From positions 1,550,001-1,614,000 of the forward strand of contig NZ_JAFMOF010000002.1 of assembly GCF_017349075.1 (NCBI RefSeq): a DNA stretch of 64,000 nt, given 5' to 3'. The stretch is from Streptomyces triculaminicus. GTDB lineage: Bacteria; Actinomycetota; Actinomycetes; Streptomycetales; Streptomycetaceae. This document shows positions 23,843 through 33,751 of this stretch, piece after piece. How positions within the stretch are numbered: the stretch's first letter is position 1; each line of letters begins with the position of its first letter. Both the position numbers and the translations under genes were made by a program. The notes under the pieces are model-generated. The model was not told where the DNA came from. It saw only the letters and a program-made list of their open reading frames with translations, and made no database searches.

Positions 23843-26513
23843 GTGACGGTGAGCCCCCAGGCGAGCTACCAGTCGATCGCGGCACGGATCCTCGGGGCCG
23901 AGCGCCCCTCGTGGACGATGCGGGACGGGGAAGCCTGGTGCATGATCACGCCGCCCGGCTACCGGACCCGCAGGCAGGGGTGGAAGCTCCACGTCTCGGC
24001 TCACGAGGTGCTGGAGCGGGCGGCGGGCGTCCTGGTGGCGCACGGCTGCGCGTTCAAGTTCGCGGTGTCGCCGAGCGTGACCGCCGATCTCACCGGCGTA
24101 CGGGCCGCGCGGGCGCACTCCGGCAAGTTCCTCACCGCGTATCCCGCTGACGACGACCAATTACGCCTCCTCGCGGAGGAGCTGCACCGGGCCACTGCCG
24201 GACTCGCCGGTCCCGTGATCCTGTCGGACCGGCGGTACCGTCCGGGCAGCCTCGTCCACTACCGCTACGGCTGTTTCTCGGCACCGCGCGAACTCGACGA
24301 CGAAGGCTTCTACCGGGGGCGGCTCAAGGCCCCGGACGGGACGCTCGTCACCGACGAGCGCAACCCGTGGTTCTCGCCGCCCACCTGGGCCAGGCCGCCG
24401 TTCGACCAGCCCGCCCGAACCCGCGCCGGAGCCGGCGGCGGTCCCGTACCGCTCGCCGACCGCTACCTGGTCCGGGAGGCGATCCGCCATGCCAACCGCG
24501 GCGGCGTCTACCGCGCGCACGACCGGCGCACCGGCCGGGACGTCCTCCTCAAGGAGGCCCGCCCGCACGTCGGCGCGCGGCCCGACGGGACCGACGCCCG
24601 GGACTGGCTGCGCTACGAGGCCGGCGTGCTGGCCCACCTGGCACCGCTCGGCATCGCCCCCGCACCGCACGGGGTCTTCGAGGCGGGCGGCCACGTCTTC
24701 CTCGCCGAGGACCTGATCGACGGCGACAACCTGCACCAATGGTCGGCGGACGGCGCGCTGCGCGCCGGCGGCAGGCTTCCGGTCCCGGCGGCGTGGCGGC
24801 TCGCACGCGACCTCACCCGCCTGGTCGGCGCCGCGCACGCGGCGGGCTTCGTGCTGCGCGACCTCAAGCCGACGAACTTCGTCGTACGCCCCGACGGCAC
24901 GCCCGTCCTCGTCGACCTGGAATGCGCGGTACGCGCGGACGGCACGGCCCCCGTCATGGGCACCCAGGGCTTCACCGCGCCCGAATACCTCTCCCGCGCG
25001 GAGGACGACGGGCTCCCGCCCGGCCCCGAAGCCGACTGCTTCAGCCTGGGCGCCACCCTGCTCCACGCCACCGCCGGCATCAACCCCCTGCTCGCCCCCG
25101 ACACTTCGCCCGCGCGCCCGCCCGGCGAGCGGCTCACGGCGACCGTGGAGGCCGCCGCTCCGGACTGCCCCGCTCTCCGCGCCCTCGCTCCCCTCGTGCT
25201 CGGCCTCACGGCCGACCCTCCGGCCCGCTGGCCGCTGGAGAAGGCCGCCGCGTTCCTCCGGGCGGAGCCCGCCGAACCGGTGATCTGGCCGGGCCCCGCC
25301 CTGGCCGGCGCCGACCTCGACCGGCTGCCTGCCGACGGACTGGGTCACATCGCGGCGACGGCCGACCCCTCCGCCGTACACCTGTGGCCCAGACCCCGCA
25401 CGCTGCCGGAAGGCGACCCCTGCAACCTCCAGCAGGCAGCGGCGGGCGTCGTGGCCGTCCTGGACAGAGCCGTCCGTACGGGCGAGGGCACCCGCCCTCG
25501 AACCTCTGCTGCGGACCGCCGCCCACTGGCTGGACGAACGACTCTCCCGGCCCGGCCGCGTCCTGCCCGGCCTCTACTTCGGCCGCTCCGGCACCGCATG
25601 GGCACTGCACGACGCCGCCCGCACCCTCGACGACCCCGAACTCGCCGCCCGAGCACGGCAGTACGCCCTCGATATCCCTCTCGGCATTCCCCTCGCGGCG
25701 ACCGAACCCGACATCTGCCACGGCCTTTCCGGTGCCGGACTCGCCCAGCTGCACCTGTGGCACGCCACCGGCGACCAGCGCTTCGCCGAGCGGGCCTCCG
25801 CCTGCGCGGACGGCGTGCTGCGCCTGCTGGCGGAGGCCGACGGGGGAGTGGACTGGCCGCTCGGCCCCTCGTACCGCTCCGAGCTCGCCGGCTCCGGCTC
25901 CTACGGCTTCGGCCATGGCGTCGCCGGCAACGCCGCCTTCCTGCTCGCCGCCGGCCGCGACCTCGACCGCCGGGAGCTCCTCGACATCGCGATCGGCGGC
26001 GGGCACGCGCTGTGCGCCGTGGCCGAACGCCGAGGCGACATCGCCGTGTGGCCCAAGGGGCCCGGACGTACGGAACGCACCGGCCTCGATTTCTGGTGCA
26101 ACGGCGCCTCCGGTATCGGCACCACCCTCGTCCGGTTGTGGCAGGAGACCGGCGAGCCGCGCTTCGGCGAGTACGCCGACCTGGCCGCGCGCACCGCCCA
26201 CCGGGACCGCTGGCGGCTCGGCACCGGCACCTGCCACGGCGTGGCCGGCAACGCCCAACTCCTCCTCGACCTGGCCGCGGCCACCGGCGATGAGACCTAC
26301 CGCACCCGGGCCGCCGAGGCCGTCGCATGCCTCCACGCGCGGGCCGCACTCAGGGACGGGCGGCTGGTCGTTTTCGACGACACCCTGCGCGACTTCTGCG
26401 TCAGCTACCAGGTCGGCCTGGCAGGCGCACTGGACCTGCTGCTGCGCCTCAAACACGGCGGTGGTCGCTCCTGGTCCGTGGACCCCCGGCCGGCGGCCCC
26501 CGAAGGGGGGTGA
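23843..26513 (+). CDS. Lanthionine synthetase, class IV (LanL)-like, frameshifted near 25490
   Basis: Domains in order: an N-terminal phosphoSer/Thr lyase-like region (about residues 1-200, with WKLHVSAHEVLERAAGVL and RRYRPGSLVHYRYGCF), a Ser/Thr kinase-like region (about 205-500, with VLLKEARPH, VLRDLKPTNFVV and VLVDLECAV), then a LanC-like cyclase. At about 25490 (GGGCACCCGCCCTCG) coding moves one base on, and the cyclase continues in that frame to 26513. The cyclase keeps zinc-ligand motifs WCNG and TCHG, which mark class IV LanL enzymes and are absent in class III. An in-frame TTA at 24161-24163 suggests bldA control. The GTG at 23843 or 23849 is the start. It dehydrates Ser/Thr and closes lanthionine rings. 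The shift may be an assembly error or a real inactivation. Confidence 0.75.
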
Positions 26514-26562
26514 GAGACGGAGGACATCACAGGTCGTACCCCCACGGAAGGAGGTGAGAACC

Positions 26563-26664
26563 ATGGAAGAGACAGTCCTGGAGCTGCAAGAGCTGCCGGA
26601 GACGGACGAGCAGGCGCTGGAGCCCGCGATGTGCTGTGACACCCTCCGTACGAGCGGTCAGTAG
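26563..26664 (+). CDS. Lanthipeptide precursor peptide
   Basis: 33 residues, preceded by an excellent ribosome-binding site AAGGAGGTGA, 50 bases after the lanthionine synthetase stop. The leader reads METVLEL-type acidic helix ending in LELQELPETDEQ, a pattern like the LxxLxxLPETDP leader of class IV precursors such as venezuelin. The core, about EPAMCCDTLRTSGQ, has two adjacent cysteines before Thr, Thr and Ser, so any thioether ring would run from cysteine to a downstream residue, opposite to the usual order. No leader protease gene is beside it. The core boundary and ring pattern are inference. Confidence 0.7.
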   Translation: MEETVLELQELPETDEQALEPAMCCDTLRTSGQ

Positions 26665-26912
26665 GCGGACCCGCCGCGCTGTCCGTCGTGACCTCGGTCT
26701 TGCGTACCGACCCGTACCGACCCGTTCCGTGCGACCGCCCCGTGCGGCCGCACGGAACCCCAGCAGCGACGATTCCCCCGAGCCTGCCGCCAACGTCGTC
26801 TGGGGCCGCGCCCTGCTCCTGACGTAGTCGAACGCGGCCGCCAGGGGCGTACATTGATCTGTCGGCAGGGGCTGGGGGGAGTCCCTGAGACAACAGGGGA
26901 GGGGAGATACGT

Positions 26913-27506
26913 ATGAACTCGACCGACGGCCTCAAGATTCTGGGCCTGGCTCACGCGTACCTGCGTACGGCGGTCGCGGGCGTGCCCGCCGACAGGTGGG
27001 GTGCGGCGACACCGTGCGACCAGTGGACGGTACGTCAGGTGCTGAACCACGCGAGGCTGGACCAGCAGGCGTACGCGGCGGCCATCACCGGCGAGGGAGG
27101 GCCGCAGTCCGACCCCTTCCAGCCCGCTGACGCCCTTGACGGCGATTTTGTCCAGGTGCTGGAAGACGTCCTGGCCAAGGCGTTCGATGCCTACGCCCAG
27201 CTTCCGGCCGACGCGGCCGAGGCGCCGACGCCGCTGGGTCCGCTGCCCGTCTGGCTCGGCGCCACCGCGGCCGCCCTGGACGCGGGCGTCCATGCCTGGG
27301 ACATCGCGGTCGCGACCGGCCAGGACCTGCCCCTGGAAGCCGAGCTGGCCGAGGGCCTGAGCGCCGCGGCGGACCAGCTCGTCGACCGGATCCGCGACGC
27401 CTACGGCGTCTACGCTCCGGCTGTGCGGCAGGTGGAGGACGGCGACAGGGCGGCCGCGCTGCTGGCCTTCGTGGGACGCGATCCGCGCTGGAGTCCTGCG
27501 GGCTGA
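26913..27506 (+). CDS. TIGR03086-like DinB/MDMPI-family protein
   Basis: 197 residues, a helical-bundle protein of the mycothiol-dependent maleylpyruvate isomerase/DinB superfamily. Conserved points are TPCDQWTVRQVLNHAR (metal-binding His), ALDAGVHAWDIAVATGQDL (second His, typical of the TIGR03086 branch) and the C-terminal AALLAFVGRDPRWSP. Most members of this branch have no proven reaction, and the metal may bind in a three-histidine site. GGGGAG lies eight bases before the ATG at 26913. It stands alone, between the lanthipeptide pair and a medium-chain dehydrogenase gene. Confidence 0.85.
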   Translation: MNSTDGLKILGLAHAYLRTAVAGVPADRWGAATPCDQWTVRQVLNHARLDQQAYAAAITGEGGPQSDPFQPADALDGDFVQVLEDVLAKAFDAYAQLPADAAEAPTPLGPLPVWLGATAAALDAGVHAWDIAVATGQDLPLEAELAEGLSAAADQLVDRIRDAYGVYAPAVRQVEDGDRAAALLAFVGRDPRWSPAG

Positions 27507-27743
27507 GGCGGGGTCAAGCCCGTCACCCATGGCGTACATGTCCGGGCGCTCCCACGTGCGGTGATGCCGAAATCGCATGGGGTGTTCCGAAAAGGGTCTT
27601 GGACGGGGGCACACGCTGCCCGCATCGTTGGAGTCACCGGTCGGCACGGGCGGTTGTGCGCTCGGAAGAGCCGCGGGCGCCCCCCCGGCCCCCGGCCGGC
27701 CCACGCCCACCCCCGCATAACTGCCACCCAAGGATGTTCGCCC

Positions 27744-28676
27744 ATGACCGCCAGCATCGCCCGCCGCCTTCAGCACGCCGTCTACGGCGGCCCCGAGGTG
27801 CTCGAGCTCGCCGAGTTACCCCTGCCCGAACCGGGGCCGGGCCAGGTCCGTGTCCGGATCCATGCCGCCGGCGTCAACGGCCTCGATTCCAAGATGCGCC
27901 AGGGGCTGTTCGCCCCCGGTCAGGCCGCCCCCGCCGAACCCGCGTCGCTGGGCATCGAAATGGCCGGCGTCATCGACGCGCTCGGCCCGGGCGTGAGCGA
28001 GTGGAGCATCGGCCGGGCGGTGCTGGGGCGCACCGCCGCGCTCGACGCGGTCGCCACCCACGCCCTGGCTCCCGCCGACGCCATCGTCGCCAAGCCCGAC
28101 GCTCTCACCTTCGAACAGGCGGCGGCGCTGCCGATCGCCACGGAGACCGCCTACCGCACCCTGCGCCAGCTCGGCCTGCGGGCCGGACAGACCCTGCTCG
28201 TCCATGCCGCTGCCGGCGGCGTCGGCCTCATGGCGGTCCAACTCGCCCGCACGTGGGGCGCCACCGTCATCGGCACCGCGAGCGAGGCCAACCATGCCTT
28301 CCTCCGCGAGATCGGCGCCACGCCGGTCACCTACGGCGACGGCCTGGCCGAACGGGTACGGGCCGTTGCCCCGCGGGGCGTCGATGCCGTCCTGGACGGC
28401 TCCGGACGCGGCGTCCTGCCCCTGTCCATCGAACTGACCGGCAACCCGGCGAAGGTCATCACCATCGCCGACCTCGACTCCGCCCGGCACGGCGTGCACT
28501 TCTCCACTGAAGCGCTGCCCATCCCCCACGTCATGGCCGAGGCCCTTCCCCTGATCGAGTCCGGCCGTATCCGCATGCCCGTCGAAGCGGTCTTCCCGCT
28601 GGAGAAGGCGCCTGACGCCTACCGCCGTCTCGACCTCGGCCACCTGCGAGGGAAGATCGTCATCACCACGGCATGA
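27744..28676 (+). CDS. Zinc-independent medium-chain dehydrogenase/quinone oxidoreductase
   Basis: 310 residues of the QOR branch of the MDR superfamily. The N-terminal catalytic domain (GQVRVRIHAAGVNGLDSKMR, GIEMAGVIDALGPGV) has no structural zinc cysteines, and the Rossmann part carries LLVHAAAGGVGLMAVQLA for NAD(P)H. Such enzymes reduce quinones or enones. The ATG at 27744 follows AAGGA; the long open frame upstream is non-coding. An in-frame TTA at 27816-27818 suggests bldA dependence, as in the nearby lanthionine synthetase. It converges with the F420-type reductase gene across a short repeat-rich gap. Confidence 0.85.
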   Translation: MTASIARRLQHAVYGGPEVLELAELPLPEPGPGQVRVRIHAAGVNGLDSKMRQGLFAPGQAAPAEPASLGIEMAGVIDALGPGVSEWSIGRAVLGRTAALDAVATHALAPADAIVAKPDALTFEQAAALPIATETAYRTLRQLGLRAGQTLLVHAAAGGVGLMAVQLARTWGATVIGTASEANHAFLREIGATPVTYGDGLAERVRAVAPRGVDAVLDGSGRGVLPLSIELTGNPAKVITIADLDSARHGVHFSTEALPIPHVMAEALPLIESGRIRMPVEAVFPLEKAPDAYRRLDLGHLRGKIVITTA

Positions 28677-28753
28677 TCCGCGTCCTTGCCGGCAGCGCCA
28701 GCCCGCCCGCAGCCTGGCCCGGCGACAACGCCCGGCCAGGTACTCGATCACCG

Positions 28754-28787
28754 GTCCACGAGCGGCTCGTCCACGAGCGGCTCGTCC
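28754..28787. repeat. Tandem 15-bp repeat with internal palindrome between convergent genes
   Basis: GTCCACGAGCGGCTC occurs twice in direct succession (28754-28783), followed by GTCC. Each copy carries the palindromic core CGAGC-GGCTCG, so the RNA could form small stems from either strand. Placed between two converging genes, it may serve as a bidirectional terminator. Confidence 0.45.
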
Positions 28788-28819
28788 TTGCCGCCGTCGG
28801 CGGCACTCGCCCCTCGATC

Positions 28820-29539
28820 CTATCGCACGACCTTGATGCCGAAGTGACCGCCGAACTGCTGGCCGAGGCCGAAGCCGATGGCGGAGTGCATGTGGGCGTA
28901 CATCTCCATGCCACGGGCGCACACGAGGGGGCCGAGGTCGAGGACGTCGGTCCAGCCGTAGGCCTTGAGCAGCTCGGTGACCTGCTGCTTGGCGTCGGCA
29001 TGATCGCCGGCGACGAACATGGTGTGGTCACCGCCCGCGATGACGCCGGGGTTGACGACGGTGGTCTGTTCCTGGGTGACGAAGCTCTTGACGACCTTGG
29101 TCTCGGGGAGGGCGCGCTGGATCTGCTCGCCGAGGCTGTCGGTGTCGCACGGATCGAGCTTCGGCATGACGCCCCACGGGGTGGGCCAGGGGTGCTCGAC
29201 GTCGGGGTTGTAGAGGTAGGGGACGGCGTAGTCGACGAGCGTCTTGGCGGCGAGCCCGTCGGCTACGGCGGTCAGGGCCGCGACGGCGTTGTGGCCGTCG
29301 ATGCCGTTGATGACCAGCTCGTCGGCGGCGGCCGCGGCCTCGCCGAAGGTGCCCAGGGTGATGCCGGGGTGGTCGGCGAGCCACTGGCCGTAGGGCGGGT
29401 TCCCCATCATGTCGGGCTCGGTACGGGCCAGGGTGGCCTCGGGGTCGCGGGTACCGGCGTACACCTTGTGGCCGAGCTCGACGAGCTTGGCGGCGTGCGC
29501 GCGGCCACCGCCGCCGGTGCCGAGAACTGCGATTTTCAT
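28820..29539 (-). CDS. NADPH:F420 reductase-like dinucleotide-binding protein
   Basis: 239 residues. The N-terminal nucleotide-binding segment KIAVLGTGGGGRAHAAKLVELGH and the following VYAGTRDPEA fit the F420-dependent NADP reductase/NADP_oxidored family. The glycine motif GTGGGG differs from the usual GxGxxG by an extra glycine. Later elements are ELVINGIDGHNA, KTLVDYAVPYLYN and VVNPGVIAGGDHTMFVAGDHADAK, typical of this group. GGAGG lies just before the ATG. It converges on the MDR dehydrogenase gene. Reduction of F420 or of NADP is possible, but the substrate is not certain. Confidence 0.8.
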   Translation of the reverse strand: MKIAVLGTGGGGRAHAAKLVELGHKVYAGTRDPEATLARTEPDMMGNPPYGQWLADHPGITLGTFGEAAAAADELVINGIDGHNAVAALTAVADGLAAKTLVDYAVPYLYNPDVEHPWPTPWGVMPKLDPCDTDSLGEQIQRALPETKVVKSFVTQEQTTVVNPGVIAGGDHTMFVAGDHADAKQQVTELLKAYGWTDVLDLGPLVCARGMEMYAHMHSAIGFGLGQQFGGHFGIKVVR

Positions 29540-29547
29540 GGGGAACC

Positions 29548-29964
29548 TCCCGTTTTGTGGTACCTCCTCGCCCACGACACCGAGAAGGACGACTGGCGCC
29601 TCTTCCGCCTCGACCGCATCACCCACCCCCTACCCACCGGCCGGCGCGTGCCGCCCCGCCCGGTGCCCGGAGGCGACCCCGCCGCCTTCGTCGCCGACCG
29701 TCTCTCCGCCGCCCCCCCGCCACCGCGCCGTCGCCACCGTCCACGCCCCCGCCGACCACATCCGCGCCCGCACCCGAGGCCTGGCCACCCGCCTTCGCCC
29801 CGCCGGGAAGAACACCTGCCTCGTCGACGCCTCCGACGACTCCCTGCCCCGCATCGCCCAGACCCTGGCCGGCCTCGACACCGACTACACCCCTCGACGC
29901 CGACCCGGACGTCATCGCCTACCTCCGCGACACCGCGCGCCGCACCCTGCGTGCCACAGGCTGA
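29548..29964 (+). pseudogene. Decayed WYL-domain (YafY-like) regulator
   Basis: Three consecutive pieces in three frames make up the C-terminal half of a WYL-domain regulator: WYLLAHDTEKDDWRLFRLDR (frame of 29558), then HRAVATVHAPADHIRARTRG through LPRIAQTLAGLDTDY, then LDADPDVIAYLRDTARRTLRA to the stop at 29964. Frame changes fall near a C7 run around 29712 and near 29890. The N-terminal HTH is missing because the region begins just beyond the divergent F420-reductase start. It is a remnant; at least one shift may be a sequencing error. Confidence 0.6.
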
Positions 29965-30102
29965 GGGCTACGTCCTTGACGGTCGCCCGTCGGCCGACGC
30001 CCTGGCTCCGGAGCGACGCCCCCGTCTGCCGTCTCACGTCCGGTACCGTTCCGTTCATGCAGGTCAACGGCTGTTTCAGGGGTCGGGTGGTAGCGTCGTC
30101 CC

Positions 30103-30543
30103 ATGACCCCGGAAGAGCTCGCCACCCTCGTGCACCTGCGCCGAGCGCGCGACCTGATCGACCGGGATTTCGCACAGCCGCTCGATGTGCCGACGATGGC
30201 CCGCCACGCGCTCATGTCGCCGGCGCACTTCTCACGGCAGTTCCGCGCGGCCTACGGCGAGACGCCGTACAGCTACCTCATGACCCGCCGGATCGAGCGG
30301 GCGATGGCACTGCTGCGCGGGGGCATGAGCGTGACCGACGCGTGCATGACGGTCGGCTGTACCTCGCTCGGTTCGTTCAGCTCGAGGTTCACCGAGGTCG
30401 TGGGGGAGACGCCGAGCGCGTACAGCAAACGGGAGCACCGCGCGGTGGCGGCGATGCCCGCGTGTGTGGCGAAGGTGCACACCCGCCCGACGAGAAATCC
30501 GCCGAGCAGGATTGAAGAAGCGGGCCGCGACGCCGCCACCTAA
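30103..30543 (+). CDS. Short AraC-family transcriptional regulator
   Basis: 146 residues consisting almost only of the AraC DNA-binding domain: RARDLIDRDFAQPLDVPTMA with helix ALMSPAHFSRQFRAAYGETP, then RIERAMALLRGGMSVTDACM and GCTSLGSFSSRFTEVVGETP. No sensor domain is present; the remaining C-terminal tail is polar. The following VOC gene begins only 10 bases after the stop, a very common AraC/VOC pair in actinomycetes. It may control that gene and itself. The ATG at 30103 was chosen although its ribosome-binding site is weak. Confidence 0.85.
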   Translation: MTPEELATLVHLRRARDLIDRDFAQPLDVPTMARHALMSPAHFSRQFRAAYGETPYSYLMTRRIERAMALLRGGMSVTDACMTVGCTSLGSFSSRFTEVVGETPSAYSKREHRAVAAMPACVAKVHTRPTRNPPSRIEEAGRDAAT

Positions 30544-30553
30544 CGTTGGCGAC

Positions 30554-30964
30554 ATGAACATCGCACTCCAGTACTGCCACATCACCGTCAACGACGTGGA
30601 CGAGGCGCTCGCCTTCTACCGCGACGCGCTCGGCCTCGAAGCGCGCAATGACGTCGCTTCCGGCGGATTCCGCTGGGTCACCCTTGGCAGCGCTGCTCAG
30701 CATGACCTCGAGATCGTCCTCTCGGTACCGCATGCCGGCCGTTCCCAGGCCGACGGCGACGCCCTGCAGGAATTGCTCACCAAGGGTGTCCTGCCGATGA
30801 CCGTCTTCAGCACCGACGATCTCGACGCGACCTTCGAGCGGGTACGGGCCTCCGGCGCCGAGGTCCTCCAGGAGCCCATCGACCAGCCCTGGGGCCCGCG
30901 CGACTGCGCGTTCCGCGACCCCTCGGGCAACATGGTGCGGATCCAGCAGAAGGCCAAGGCATAG
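30554..30964 (+). CDS. VOC-family (glyoxalase/bleomycin-resistance fold) protein
   Basis: 136 residues with two beta-alpha-beta-beta-beta units of the vicinal oxygen chelate fold. The first has LQYCHITVNDVDEALAFYRDALGLE, giving the likely first metal-binding His. The second has VLPMTVFSTDDLDATFERVRASG and ends PWGPRDCAFRDPSGNMVRIQQ. Family members bind or turn over metabolites and drugs (glyoxalase, dioxygenase, bleomycin-binding). It forms a 10-base-spaced pair with the AraC gene. A strong hairpin follows its stop. No substrate can be named. Confidence 0.9.
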   Translation: MNIALQYCHITVNDVDEALAFYRDALGLEARNDVASGGFRWVTLGSAAQHDLEIVLSVPHAGRSQADGDALQELLTKGVLPMTVFSTDDLDATFERVRASGAEVLQEPIDQPWGPRDCAFRDPSGNMVRIQQKAKA

Positions 30965-30966
30965 CG

Positions 30967-31020
30967 CTCGATCTGTCGCGAGGACCGCTCGGCGGCGCTC
31001 CTCGCGACAGACAGATCGAG
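30967..31020 (+). promoter_or_regulatory. Long hairpin between VOC and UvrA-like genes
   Basis: CTCGATCTGTCGCGAGGA (30967-30984) pairs with 30999-31020 over an 18-bp stem interrupted by one 4-base bulge (TCTG), with a 14-base loop. It begins 3 bases after the VOC stop and lies about 70 bases before the UvrA-like start. It may terminate the AraC-VOC transcript or attenuate the UvrA-like gene. No T-tract follows. Confidence 0.5.
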
Positions 31021-31092
31021 TAGATCGAGCCAGGCGACCCCGACGGAGACCGCGCAGGCGGCTGCGGCCCCACTGATGGAGACACGAACACG

Positions 31093-33480
<2,388 letters not shown>

Positions 33481-33501
33481 CCGAGGCCCTCGCGGTCCCT
33501 G

Positions 33502-33519
33502 TGCGGGCCGAGACCCGCA
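33502..33519 (+). terminator. Terminator-like hairpin after the UvrA-like gene
   Basis: TGCGGG (33502-33507) pairs with CCCGCA (33514-33519) over a 6-base loop, 22 bases after the stop. There is no T-tract. Confidence 0.45.
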
Positions 33520-33607
33520 TGGTTTCGAGCGGGCCGTCCGGGGTGGCTGCGAACAATCGGCCAGTACCAGCTCTTCCGGACACGTGAATGCGGAGTGTGT
33601 TCGGTCT

Positions 33608-33636
33608 TTGACATTGAGTTGTCACTTTGCTGATCA
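33608..33636 (+). promoter_or_regulatory. Candidate promoter of the injection-system operon
   Basis: TTGACA at 33608-33613 is separated by exactly 17 bases from TGATCA at 33631-33636, about 115 bases before the sheath start. The -10 match is moderate. The -35 lies in a small palindrome TGACA-ttgagt-TGTCA (33609-33624) that could be an operator, and GATCATGGG with CCCTGATC follows (33632-33657) as a further inverted repeat. The gap of 270 bases between the UvrA-like and sheath genes is clearly less G/C-rich than its surroundings. Confidence 0.4.
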
Positions 33637-33751
33637 TGGGATGTCAAGCCCTGATCGGGGTTGCCTCTCGGTGACCGGTGTTCGCATAGTGCTCGACGTT
33701 TCGGACGCGGTTCGGCCACATGGGGCATTCGAGAGGTGAGGATTCGCGCTC

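Noticed and set aside
28754..28787. CRISPR-like repeat
   Set aside because: Only two direct copies with no spacer; better seen as a terminator-type repeat.
28673..30106. A long plus-strand frame over the F420-reductase gene
   Set aside because: Most of it is antisense to that gene; only the part from about 29550 is real, as part of the WYL remnant.
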